From the NCBI GenBank assembly GCA_021292105.1, contig CM037872.1, positions 6,683,291-6,747,290 on the forward strand: a stretch of 64,000 nucleotides of DNA, written 5' to 3'. Position 1 is the stretch's first letter; each line of letters begins with the position of its first letter. This stretch comes from Anadara kagoshimensis (lineage: Eukaryota; Mollusca; Bivalvia; Arcoida; Arcidae). The position numbers and the translations under genes were made by a program. The notes under the pieces are model-generated. The model was not told where the DNA came from. It did not search any database and saw only the letters and a list, made by a program, of their open reading frames with translations. Below, one piece after another: positions 43,790 to 54,349 of this stretch.

Positions 43790-46316
43790 ATACAGAGCTA
43801 ATATGAGAAAAAACCCAGAAATATGGCAATCATTTCTTGAAGTTGAGATATGAAGAAAAAAACTTTAGCGGCTTAAACCAAAAAGTGATGAACAAAGAGC
43901 AAAAGAGCGTGAACAGAATAGAATAAGACAAGCCAACTACAGGAAACGTATGCAAGAAAGTGAAGAAAGTGGTATTACATTAAACATGTCCAAGAAATCT
44001 AAACCAATGACAAGAAATGAAAGGGAGTCTAAAAGGAAATACTGGCGTGAAAAACAGAGAGAAAGTAGAGGTAGACGTCATTCTCAAAGGTTGAGACGTT
44101 ACAGAGAAAAAGATCGAGCTTATCGCAGGGAAAAAAGGTCGGTTAATACACAGACAGATTCAGTAGTTACATTAGATTGCGATAGATCTTCAGTATCTAG
44201 TCAGTCTGAGTGGTCGGACTCTGCAAAGAGAAAGGCTGTGTCAAGAAGTGTCAAAGGATTGCCGAAGTCTCCAAATAAATTTGCGAAAGCCATAGAACAC
44301 ATTGTAAAAAATGCAACTCCGAGAAAACAACGAGCACTTGAAAGTATTAAAGTAATAGACAGTAATTCGAAGGTGAAGTTAAATTTTCTGGAGAAATCAG
44401 CAAATGTTATCAATGAAACATTGAAAAAAATAGACATTTCAAAAGAGAGTATTTGTTTATGTTGTCCAGTTTAAAAAAATACAAACTGCAAAGTGTTGCA
44501 TCCAAAATTTTGGGTGTAAGAGCTGCTACCTTAAGCAAGTATGCCAAATCTGAAAACATCAGTCGGAAAAAGAGATCAAATGCGGTTTCTGCTGCGAATA
44601 AAGAAATAATTGAGAATTTTTTTCACCAGCCAGATGTATCCACCACTGTTCCAGACAAAAAGAGTGTTACAAAATTAGGCGAGAAAAGAGTGCTAAATCA
44701 ACCTATGAAAACTGTTTTTGAGGATTTTAAACATGAAAATCCTGGCATGAAGATAGGATTTTCAACATTTGCGAGTCTTAAACCTAAAGCTGTTCAAGCA
44801 ACAAACAAACAACCCTGGTATAGTTGTTTATGTGACATATGCACAAATGTAGATTTGAAGTTGGCTCCAATTTTTTCCCTTGCGACTAGGAAAAGAGTAG
44901 ATTGTGTATTATCATTGATTAAAGACCGTTACAAAGCTGTGAATGCAACTCTTTGTAACTTTGATGGTAAATTTGCTAAACTGTGCTGCATAGATAGAAC
45001 GTGTGGTGATTGTAGCTCGGATCATTTTATGAACAAAATGCAACCTCTTCTGGAAACATATGGCGCAGAAGAAACCATACAATTTACAAAGTGGGAAAGG
45101 GTTAAGTACACAAAAAGAGATGGAAAAGAAGTCACCAGAGTAATGCCAAGGTCACATGAAAAAAGCTTAAATTCTGTCATGATGGAATTAACAAGTGAAC
45201 TAGATGGTTTAGCCAAACATCTGTTTGTTGCCAGGTGGCAACAAAACCAATTCTCATCTTTAACAAAAAACTTGCCCCCAGATTGGGTGGTGCTAAATAT
45301 GGATTACTCTGAAAATTACAGCTGCATTTCTCAGCATGAAATTCAAAGTGCTCATTGGGGCCATGAGCAAGTAACATTGCACCCTTCAGTAGCCTATTAC
45401 AAATGCCAAGAAGAAAATTGCGACTCGGTGGTTCAAGAAGCTCTTATCTTTATATCAGATGATTTAAACCATGACGCAAATGCAGTTAATACCTTTGTAT
45501 TAATTGCAAACAACCATTTGAAAAGTAGAATTCCAAACATTGTGAAGGAAATACAGTTCACAGACGGCTGTAGTGCCCAATATAAATCGCATTTGCCATT
45601 TTGTGACATATCCTATGGACAACAAGATAATGGCTTCTCTGTGGAGCGCCATTATTACGGTTCCAGACATGGAAAAGGTCCGTCCGATGGCGCTGGAGCA
45701 GTTGTGAAAAGCTCTGCCCGAAGAGCAGTCAATTGCAACAACTTGGTAATAAATAATGCATTAGATCTTTTTAATTATGGGAAAGACAATCTAACCAAAG
45801 ATGGTAACCATATGCATTATAAGCGTACCTTTTTTTGTTAAATCAAATGATATAGAACGAAATCGTCTTATGAGAGCAACAAAAACATTAAAAGGCACAA
45901 GAAAACTACATAGCATCAAATCTGTTGGTGAACCTCAGAAAGTCCAAGTTAGAAATCTCTCTTGTTTCTGCACTTCATGTTTATGCAATAACTTTGATTT
46001 ATGTGAAAACAAACAGTATGTGCAAAAATGGCAAACTGTTGTTCTGAAATCTGCGATAGCTGCTGAGCCTGTTAACCAAGTTATGCCTGTTCAAAATGAA
46101 CAACAGGATCAGAATAGTAATGACAATGAAACTGAAGACCCAATGCCAATGGAACAACAGGATCAGAATGGTAATGACAATGAAACTGAAGACCCAATGC
46201 CAATGGAACAACAGGATCAGAATGGTAATGACAATGAAACTGAAAACCCAATGCCAATGGATACAAGTTTTCCAGAAATACCACCAGATGAGATCCAATT
46301 ATTATTTGATATATTG
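43790..46316 (+). pseudogene. Transposase-like protein, main exon, broken
   Basis: It follows the acceptor TACTTTCAG. The first part is very basic (YRANMRKNPEIW; EREQNRIRQANYRKRMQES; RESKRKYWREK), consistent with DNA binding, and carries in-frame stops at 43851 (TGA) and 43866 (TAG). The frame changes at about 44453-44474. The long middle part contains a Cys-rich segment (YSCLCDICTNVD; CCIDRTCGDCSS) and a probable RNase H-like core: VVLNMDYSENYSC, IQFTDGCSAQYKSHLPF and RHYYGSRHGKGPSDGAGAV. The two Asp in the first motifs and the Asp in PSDG are candidate catalytic residues. A second frame change lies in a T-run at about 45832. The end holds a 16-residue repeat and a donor (ATTG|GTAACA, phase 0). 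I recognise the style of an invertebrate transposon protein but cannot name the superfamily. Confidence 0.65.
46092..46260 (+). repeat. 48-bp coding repeat, three copies
   Basis: Three near-identical 48-bp units encode EQQDQNGNDNETEDPMPM, an acidic disordered linker near the end of the main exon. A minisatellite within coding sequence. Confidence 0.9.
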
Positions 46317-46384
46317 GTAACAACTGTAGAAAAAGAAAGGTACATGCATCTTTTTATTGCTCCATAACAAAGTTGTTAAGGGAA

Positions 46385-46600
46385 TTTAGTCTGCAAGTCA
46401 TTCAATCACTCACTGCCTGGGTTCGAATCCCACTCGGGCAGATCTTAGTGTGTGAAAGTTTGTCAGTTTGCTTGCCAAAGGTCTATGATTTTCTCCGGAC
46501 ACTCCGGTTTCCTCCACCATCCCAGAACTGACCGCCTCAAAATAAGTGATAGAATCTTGACTGGGGCGTAAAACACCATTACTACTCAGCTCATCTCATT
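46385..46600 (+). mobile_element. tRNA-derived SINE, third type
   Basis: Head with B-box GGGTTCGAATCCCAC, body with TTCTCCGGACACTCCGGTTT and CCTCCACC, tail with AAGTGATAGAATCTTGACTG and GTAAAACACCATTACT. The tail is related to family A and the body is different. It lies in the intron after the main exon. Confidence 0.8.
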
Positions 46601-46750
46601 CCATCAGCCTCAACGTTCTGGTCCAATGCAGTTCATTTGTTAAACCACATTAATCAATCAACCAGGTCAAGTTTTTATGTCTTGCAAGTATAAATGAAAT
46701 GAAAAGAAGTATTCTAAATGGTTTACACCACTTTGTCCCAGTTCCCATTA

Positions 46751-47120
46751 GAGGCCGCGGTGGCCTAATGGATAAGACGTCAGTCTACAAATCCAGGGTC
46801 TCTCACCGCTGTGAGTTCGAGCCCGCTCAGTGCTCACATGTGGGAAAGTGACTTTTCCTTGCCGTTGGCCTTTACTGGTTCACCCGGTGTCAGTATAATG
46901 TGACTGGGGGAGTGGTACGCTTGTCTGCGGCGTACTGACTCGGTGAGCTAGCACCTTAAAGTCGCCCTGAGTGCGCACTAGTACAAGGCAGACCATAAAA
47001 TTCACTCGAACATCTCACGCATACATGATATTGTGTCTAGATTAATCCTTAGAGATTAATAAATTGTTCTCGTCGCGATTAGCTGAAAAATTGCTGATGC
47101 GACGTTAAAACAACATTACA
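46751..47120 (+). mobile_element. tRNA-derived SINE, family B, full-length
   Basis: Head GGCCGCGGTGGCCTAATGGA with B-box GAGTTCGAGCC, body with TTACTGGTTCACCCGGTGTC and tail TCTCGTCGCGATTAGCTG, GATGCGACGTTAAAACAAC. Near-identical to the inverted copy at 43239-43607 in the preceding intron of the same gene. Confidence 0.88.
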
Positions 47121-47492
47121 ACAACAACATCCCAGTTCCCATCCAAAGTTGGCAATATTATAATCAGTGGTCCCAGTAAGTGTTTGTGATTGGCCCCACT
47201 TTCCAGGTGGAAGTTCATACTATATTTTGACATTTTCTTTAAGACGTAAGCTTTGATGCATTTTTTGAGTCTGAACATGAAATGGTATATTATTAATTTC
47301 CTTCAAATTTAATTGTCGATGACATATCTCCTCGTGTTTGATTTAAGTGTGTAAGCGTTGACAAATTCATAGTCGATCAAATTTGTATTAGCTGGGCAAG
47401 GTCTGTATATTTAATTTCTTCTAGCCTTTCTAAGTTACTAAAAATTGCTAGTGCCAATTCAATGAATTCACAATTCATTGAATGAACATAAG

Positions 47493-47609
47493 ATCTCCAA
47501 AGTTAATCTCATAATAAAATTTGTTGATAATAGGGAACCATATGTAGAGGGAGATTTTGTATTGGTAAAAATACCAGTAGGCAAACGCACTAAGGAATAT
47601 GCTGCAGAG
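47493..47609 (+). pseudogene. Transposase-like gene, C-terminal exon 1
   Basis: Phase 0 at both ends. It encodes ISKVNLIIKFVDNREPYV, then EGDFVLVKIPVGKRTKEYAA, and ends at the donor GCAGAG|GTATAA. A small beta-rich segment, of a kind common at the C-terminus of such proteins. The acceptor (ACATAAG) is weak. Because the reading frame joins cleanly to both neighbours, I include it as a coding exon. Confidence 0.5.
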
Positions 47610-48269
47610 GTATAATTTTGCTTGAAGAAATTTTAGTTAATTCGAATGTTATAGTTGATTATTCTGTATATTCATGTACATTGTCATTCAAAAATAACAG
47701 CTCTTGTTGTATTTCTTTGATAATTTAAATTTCATACATTTGTTTGGCCATAAAATAAAATTTAATTTCAAAACCATTGGAAAATCTTAAAATTTCATAT
47801 GCATATAAACTTATTTATGGATGCCAGTGTATGTGATTTATTATTGTTTATTTTGTAAAATTTTTAATTGGACAAAAAAATTCAATTGGTTTATGTTTCC
47901 TGACCAGTGCAGGGCTTAATGCTTATTCAAGTTTGTTTGAAACTTTTAACCTTGATCATAACTTTCTCTCCTTTGAGCTAGGACTTTCATATTTGGCAAA
48001 TATATTCCTTGTTACAAGACCTTTCTGTTCATACAGAAATATTAGACCTCTTGACCTTGATCTTTGAGAAAAAAATGCAACTTTACATATATATATGCAT
48101 TTATACATGTAAGGATGCTCATTTATATTTTGTCAAAATTTAATAATTAAATAAGCATTTTTGTAGAATTTAGACTTTTCCTTACAATATCTACACACTG
48201 AAAGAGACAAAACTTTGTAACTGCATTAGATATATTTTACAATAATGTGGTTTTTTTGTGTTTTAATAG
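47610..48269. other. Intron with dispersed repeat sequence
   Basis: 47925-48075 contains AACCTTGATCATAACTTTCT and GACCTCTTGACCTTGATC, a dispersed repeat of molluscan style. The rest is AT-rich. Confidence 0.45.
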
Positions 48270-48455
48270 ATCAAGGAGATTTCTGCAAATGGCATTTTGC
48301 TCCAGTATATGTGTGAGGACAAAGGGATGTATAAATGGCCAGCTAAGCCAGATTTATCAGCTGAAGTTCCAAGTAGCATTATAAAAAAACTTAATCCACC
48401 AAGATTAATTGAAGAATTAAGCTCAACACGAGTCCAGATTTTCAGTTTTGAATAA
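48270..48455 (+). pseudogene. Transposase-like gene, last exon
   Basis: Acceptor TTTTAATAG, phase 0. It encodes IKEISANGILLQYMCEDKG, then KWPAKPDLSAEVPSSI and KLNPPRLIEEL, ending VQIFSFE and TAA at 48453-48455. It continues the beta-rich domain of the previous exon (KEYAAE-IKEISANG). Intact itself, although the gene upstream is broken. Confidence 0.55.
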
Positions 48456-48459
48456 CCAT

Positions 48460-49010
48460 CATATTGTTTGTGGTTTTTTGTTCAAGAACTTTTATTTAGA
48501 TATTTGTCATTTCAGACTATTTTCATTGACCATCTTTGATCTCTCACCAGTGTGTTCAAGTTAAGATTTAATCTACAAGTTTGTTTTTGGTTTTTGTTGC
48601 AATTTTCCAAACAATTCAGAAAATAAATTCAGAGACTTTTATTTAGACATTAATTTTGTCATTTCAGACTGTATTTTCATTGATCATCTTTGATCTCTCA
48701 CTAGTGTGTTCAAGTTTAGATTTAAATACAAGGTGAATAAAAAAAATTAATAAATAAATTTAATAAAATAGAAAATGGTTTAAAAAATCGAAATATAGTG
48801 CAATTAAGAAAAAAGTTTCAGTGTAAAAATTTGCAAAATAATGTAATTTGTCAGCCGTGTATAAAAATCAAAGTCGATGATGCTGATTATTTTAAAAACA
48901 AGCAAAATCGGTTTCAACTGATACACAACAAACACTATGTCTCTCAAAGTTATAAAAAAGAAAGAAAAAAATGAAATAAAATAAGTAACTATTGAAATTT
49001 TACGGATATT
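48460..49010. other. No gene; AT-rich with an imperfect duplication
   Basis: TTTCATTGACCATCTTTGAT and TCTCACCAGTGTGTTCAAG recur about 170 bp apart (about 48520 and 48690), an imperfect tandem duplication. Nothing else was recognised. Confidence 0.5.
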
Positions 49011-49014
49011 CCAT

Positions 49015-49260
49015 TTTTAGATCACCTGGCTGATAGGCCATGTGAGCTATAAGCATGGTGAGGCATGCGTCCGTGTGTGCGTCCAGTAACTCACGTTGGT
49101 CAGAATTTGATGAAACTTTACAGAAAACATCTTTGTCAGACTGGAATACAGATTTGTTCAGGATATCGCTGTATCTGCTGGAAGTAGGTCACTGTGACAT
49201 TGAACTTCAAAAACCTTTAAAAATCTTCTTGTCAGAAACCGTACATTAAAGACAAAACCT
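49015..49260 (-). repeat. Dispersed repeat with terminal hairpin
   Basis: It begins with a hairpin (AGATCACCTGGC, loop, GCCATGTGAGCT at 49020-49052) that is the inverse of the right end of the satellite element at 38111-38140, followed by a GTCCGTGTGTGCGTCC run. It is the end of a related element without the 165-bp array. Confidence 0.6.
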
Positions 49261-49264
49261 GATG

Positions 49265-50310
49265 TGATTTTTAAGTTCTGGAGACCAAGAACCATATAGT
49301 TTGTTCATTTCATGAAATTCCTTTGAAAATTAAGTCACATTTTTTGCGTTTATTATGAATTTTTTTACCTTTATTTTTAAGCATATCTTGGTTATAATGC
49401 ATTTATAGGTACATGATGTTTTTATTTTTGACATGTACTTTGCAACTGATTAAGGTCAAGGTCCTAATTTTTGACTTTCGCCTTTTCTGCTATGTATTGG
49501 CCATTATTGCATGTAGCCATACATGATTTGTACAAATCATAATGCGCTATCGTGCCTTATTCAGTTTGCCTGGTACTTTGATGGCAGTTATTAACACAAT
49601 AACAACCATTAATCAAGTGTTCAATGTTTAATTAACATCCCAGTCAAGAGTATGGTTGGAAAACAGAATCATTTAAATTGTTTTAAATAATTTTTTGAAT
49701 AAAATGAGCTATAAAAATATAAAAACAAAATTTATTTCTAATCAATAATAATATAACAACTTGTTTCTGCATTCAGACAAGCAAGCTGTTGCTAAGTTGT
49801 CTGAATGGAGTGTAGTTACAAAATATAGATAAATATCAAAGAAATGATATGATATGAAAAATATAAAGGGTTAAAAGAGAAATTGTCTAAATACAGATTT
49901 ATATGTTACGGACATTATATGTTTGACAGATTTTTAGTCAATTGTCAAACCATAACATCCGTATATTCGTTCTTTTTCAATGATTATATTTGTGGCAATT
50001 CCATCATTATTTCCTTATAATAAGCTTAAATCTGATTAAATTTATGCAATAAGTTTAAGGCCATTTGCATATAATTGGAAATTGTTGTTTTTGGAAACTT
50101 TCTTTTCTTCAGTTATTTAGTAACGTCCGTAACCATTTTACACAGGTTCTGCAATAAAACCGCTCAGCATGATTTGTTAATTTTCCTGTCAAAAATGTAA
50201 AACACTGTTTCTGAAACAAATAAAATGTTTTCTTATCAATATTAATGGGATTAAAGAAATATAAAAGCCTTGTCGATTTTTTAAATGTAACGTCCGTCAC
50301 ATTATTATAG
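49265..50310. other. Candidate right end of a DNA transposon
   Basis: 49906-49970 is a small inverted repeat (GTTACGGACATTATATGTTT facing AAACCATAACATCCGTAT). TAACGTCCGTAAC occurs at about 50111 and TAACGTCCGTCAC at about 50287. These resemble motifs near 42342-42600 in inverse orientation. The remainder is AT-rich with no recognised gene. Confidence 0.4.
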
Positions 50311-51195
50311 CCCCTTAAATACCTATTGCTGTAAATTTTCTATGGGTACAGTTATGTTTGTATTAACAGAAATGACAAAAATACATATTTCAACATTCAA
50401 TTCAGTCAAAAAAACACTATTATTGATATTTTTAAAATGACTGTTCTCTGTCACACCTTTATTACTTGATATCTCGGAAGTACCCATATATTTTACGCTT
50501 GTAAAGCTGTGAATGCCATATATCATTAGAAAGGTCATGAAATGTTCTATTAGAATCTAACAAAATCTGAAAATGTCAAAATTTGGCCATAAGGGACGTT
50601 TCTACTTGGACGGGCTCATATATTATTTATTTCATGTTGTGTGTCGATTTCTGAGGCAATAAACTCAACTTGGTTCTTTTGGTCATGTGGTGACTGCACA
50701 TAAGCCTGCCAACATTTATTACAAGTATGAGTGGGTTTTTTTTGGTTTTTTTCCCAAAAGATTCTGAGCTGCCGTACAGAGACATCACGGCGCAGTTGAG
50801 TATAAAATTTGATCACTTTTTGATTAAATTGGCGAGGTTATAGGACGTAAATAGCAGTAATTTTAGGTGCTTACAGAAAAGTGCAAGTTGTATTATTTTG
50901 CTCAAGTGCATTCCACAAGAACAAACAGCCATTCTCAGATAAAAAAAAATTAAATGAATATTCAATAACGCCGAGCTTAGAGTTCAGTCAATCAATTAAA
51001 AATCGAGCAAAATATCCATGTCAACATTTTCAGTATTGTGATGCAACAGTTGGAAGAACGACGTCATCATTATGCCGCAATCATTGCCGTGAAAACAGGT
51101 ACCTATTGTGCGCCTTTATCAACATGGAAACATATTTTATACAACAAGCAAATGAATACATTTATATTGCATGTGACTGAAAAATTGTACTTGAC
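50311..51195. other. No recognised feature
   Basis: The open frame at 50881-51180 has a possible Cys/His stretch (CQHFQYCDATVGRTTSSLCR, then NHC) but no clear family. It may be a fragment of an unrecognised element gene. Confidence 0.4.
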
Positions 51196-51362
51196 TTAAC
51201 CCTCTTGTTGCCAAACGGACATATGTGTCCTCTACCGACAGCCTGCCATAAGGACATATATGTTCTTTCAATAGAAAAATTATCCCTTAGTTGAAATCTA
51301 ATAATATTATAATCCTTTAACAATCTTTTAAATAAACGTAATAGTTGATATCTGTAGTTTCG

Positions 51363-51566
51363 AATGGGGTTCGCCGCCGTACCACGTGATCAATACCTCT
51401 TAACGTTTGTGCGTCCAACATTTTGGAAAACGTCAACGTTACAAATTCCCGGAATAAATTTGTTTTTACGGGAAAAGCGTCATATTGTGCGATTCCATGT
51501 CCATTGGAAACAAGCGTTTCACAGACACGTTAGAAGGTATCACGTGGTACAGCAGCGAACCCCATT
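51363..51566. repeat. Inverted repeat within the piggyBac leader
   Basis: Left arm ATGGGGTTCGCCGCCGTACC, ACGTGAT and right arm ATCACGTGGTAC, GCAGCGAACCCCAT are inverted over about 45 nt, 115 bp apart. This block has a higher GC content than its surroundings. It is either a MITE inserted in the piggyBac leader or a subterminal repeat of that element. Confidence 0.7.
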
Positions 51567-51653
51567 GACGTTAACGTGTGACGTTCATTACAATGACGTC
51601 ATTTAAATAAGTGAAGTTACAACGAAACTTCATATGATTGTTCATTAAAGGTG

Positions 51654-52495
51654 ATGCAGGGGGACAGTAACTTTGATCTATATGATTCAGATTTAAATGA
51701 AGGTTATTAATCACCAACAAAATCATATTTTGGTGTAGAATATAATGTTTTTCACGTAAATCAAGCACTGAGACCTTGGATAAATGTAGATATAAATGGT
51801 TATGAGAGACCTCATCAAATTCGGCCCTTTACAGATTCAACAAGTATTGTAAGGAGATTGCCCATTGCTGCAACTCCACTGGACTATTTTGATTTGTTGA
51901 TCACCAATCAAACCAAACTCTTACTAATAGGTATACATGTGGAGGAAACCAACAGATATGCTACTAATTTATTAACTCATCAGGCACATCAACCAGGCTC
52001 AAGAAAGAATAACTGGACGCCAACAAATGAGGATGAGATGAAGGCCTTTTTAGGACTCATGCTCGCAACAGGTTTTGTTAAGAAGCCTACACTAGAATCC
52101 TTCTGGAACGAAAGTACAAAATACTGGTTAATCAATACCCCTGGTTTTTCCAGTGTTATGAGGCGCAATCGGTTGCAGAGTATCTTGCAATGTTTACATT
52201 GCAACAACAATGCTACCGCAATTCCTCGTGGACAAGAAAGGTACGATCATACACATAAAATTAAACCAATCTTGTATCTTCTTAATGGAACTTTTAGTTT
52301 TCATTACAATTTGGGAAGAGACATTATAGTAGATGAGAGCATTGTAGGATTTAAGGGAAGAAATAATTTGGTTCAGTATATGCCCGCAAAGAAATCCCAT
52401 CCCATCGATGGGGTCCAAAATTCTTTTTGCTTGCAGAGTCCGACACAGGATATGTACATCAACTCAAATTATATGCAGATATATAGATTTTCACA
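51654..52495 (+). pseudogene. piggyBac transposase, N-terminal half
   Basis: ATG at 51654 begins MQGDSNFDLYDSDLNEGY and hits an in-frame TAA at 51708. The frame then continues through PWINVDINGYERP to the DDE_Tnp_1_7-type domain: DYFDLLITNQTKLLL, ETNRYATNLL, EMKAFLGLMLATGF and KPTLESFW. Next come RRNRLQSILQCLHCNNN, DHTHKIKPIL and IIVDESIVGFKGRNNLVQYM; DES holds the first catalytic Asp and FKGR is a family hallmark. A frameshift at about 52432 separates this from ESDTGYVHQLKLYA. The remaining catalytic residues and the C-terminal Cys-rich finger are absent because the element is truncated. Inactive. Confidence 0.88.
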
Positions 52496-52532
52496 TCATT
52501 AAAGGATCAATACTTATTGTTATTATAACTTA

Positions 52533-52720
52533 TTAATAACACTGATGTGTGTAAGTGATTGTACGTCAGTTTTAAAAAAATGTTCATTTTTTTTCTCCAT
52601 ACGTAAAACACATGCCTTCATTTCCCTCCATTTGGAAGAATAGCTTGCCTGGCCACTTGGAATTTCCACTGGTCATCTGAAAATTTAAATTGGTAGCAAG
52701 CTGGCCACTTAGTTTTATCA
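52533..52720 (+). repeat. Repeat family E, second copy
   Basis: Matches 15548-15740: AATAACACTGATGTGTGTAA, CCTCCATTTGG, GGCCACTTGGAATTTCCACT and CATCTGAAAATTTAAAT. Non-coding, class unknown. It abuts the truncated end of the piggyBac copy. Confidence 0.65.
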
Positions 52721-52724
52721 TTTA

Positions 52725-53585
52725 AATAGTTTGTTGTGGTAGATTAACACTGTTTGCCGTCAAAGAGTTGGCAATGTCAGACAAAAAAAACCAAAAAAAA
52801 AAAAAAAAACCGGATATATACGATATATCCTATCCGTCTCGTCTACCCAACCATAATAGTTTCAATGGTTCTGGCATAATAAAACTCTATAGTGAGCAGC
52901 TTCATGTAATTCTCATTTTATTTAATATAGTCTTCATCGGAAGGCTTATCGCCGATTACTACCGTCTGAAACAAAACATGTTTGTAGCGTGTCTACTTTC
53001 GACGTAGACAACTATTCCAACGAGATATCTTCATTAGCATTCATAAATTGTATAAAAAATATTTAGTACTAAATCCATCTTTTAATGAAATTGTATAAAA
53101 GTTATGTATGTATAAGTTATATAAAAACATGTATGACCGTTCCAACTTTAAATAAAATGTATATGTGTTATTGTGACAAGAAATCAGATACAACATGCTA
53201 CGTATGGATCCCTATATTATGAACAACGAAGATTTAAATCTTTATCTATGGAATACCATTACATGTGCAGAATAACCTTCAACAAAATCTGTTCATAAAG
53301 ACAGTATATGTCGAGTGTGAAAAGAGAGATAGCAGCAAAACAATACACCCACCCTGTCAGACGGTGATTAAAATTGTTGGGTGTCGTGATCACATGCTAA
53401 TCGGGACATGCATGAACAGTTTTTAAATCTGCAACTAGATATATTCAACTTGAATACATCAGCAAACAAGGTTTGCGAATTGCCTATATATATTACAATG
53501 TTTTAAAGAACATGTATATTTTTTAACTTTAACAATTGGAGACTAAGTTACACAAAGATCTGTTCATTTTTACTTCAACTTACTT
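52725..53585. other. No recognised feature
   Basis: AT-rich sequence with a poly-A run at about 52790. No shared repeat or coding signal. Confidence 0.55.
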
Positions 53586-53589
53586 GTAA

Positions 53590-53876
53590 TTAGAGCTAAT
53601 CAAAAACAAACATACTAATCCATTTCCGAATCACAATCCAGAAGCAAAGTAAAAACTTTGGAACTGACAAGTTAGGTTAGACAAGTGAACTTCCACCAGG
53701 GAAGTGAGACCGGGTGCTCCGAAAGGGTAAGCACCTCCTGTTTAGCTAGCTACACCCGCCACGTGTGTAATAAAAAATGTGTGAAAGAAACATGGAACTA
53801 TGAGACGTCAAATATATACAAGGCAATCCTGGACACAGAGACATCAAACTTATCAACAATACTGTGATGACAGCTA
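53590..53876 (-). mobile_element. Penelope-like 3' end
   Basis: Terminus (ATCAAAAACAAACATACTAA), untranslated block and about 60 bp of RT end coding, stopping at GTGATGACAG (53876). It joins the piggyBac relic without a gap. Confidence 0.82.
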
Positions 53877-53879
53877 AAT

Positions 53880-54345
53880 GATTCATTCAGAAAATCGATT
53901 GCTGGCGGCACCTTGTTTCACGAATCATATCCTTCTTTATTCATTGGGACTGCGATCTGGTTGTTATTGCAGTGAAGATATCGCATAGTTTGAGGAAAGC
54001 GGTTACAGTACATTATTTGTCTATAAAAGGGAGTTTCAATAAGTTCATCTGCATTGGAACTTTCCCAATAACGTCTTAAGTTTGGATTGGTTTTTTGACA
54101 ATGCCAATTGACAAAGGCTGTTAATTCAGTCCTTGAAATATTGGTTCTATTTATCGCGCCTGGTTGAATTGCATATCTGTTTGTTTCAGTGACAAGTACG
54201 TCAAACAGATCTACATTATCATGGTGAATAAATTACTTAAAATAATCTACAGGCACAAAATTTGGCTCAATATATACCGGTTCTGAATTATAATTAAATA
54301 CATGCAATGGCTAATTTAAATGATTTGGTTGCATCACCTAAAACC
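53880..54345 (-). pseudogene. Second piggyBac transposase relic, minus strand
   Basis: Translation of the minus strand gives PLHVFNYNSEPVYIEPNFVP, VDYFK, a TAA stop, then FIHHDNVDLFDVLVTETNRY, ELTAFVNWHC, RRYWESSNADELIETPFY, QIMYCNRFPQTMRYLHCNNN and MNKEGYDS. This order (FD, ETNRYA, YW, RF, RYLHCNNN) is the N-terminal half of a piggyBac transposase, from a lineage different from the copy at 51654. Only a late ATG exists in this frame, so simple ORF finding misses it. It is truncated at both ends. Confidence 0.8.
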
Positions 54346-54349
54346 AAGG

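Larger units (their letters stand above)
51196..52495 (+). mobile_element. piggyBac-like transposon, 3'-truncated
   Basis: The left end is TTAA at 51196-51199 followed by CCCTCTTGTTGCC, which fits the TTAA target and CCC terminus of piggyBac elements. The transposase gene follows (51654-52495). The right end is missing: at about 52492 the coding sequence gives way to unrelated DNA and then to repeat family E. Confidence 0.7.

Noticed and set aside
45999..46323. Minus-strand open frames with repeated WHWVFSF-like units
   Set aside because: Antisense of the 48-bp coding repeat in the transposase-like gene.
46751..46830. tRNA gene
   Set aside because: Same reasoning: it is the tRNA-like head of a family B SINE.
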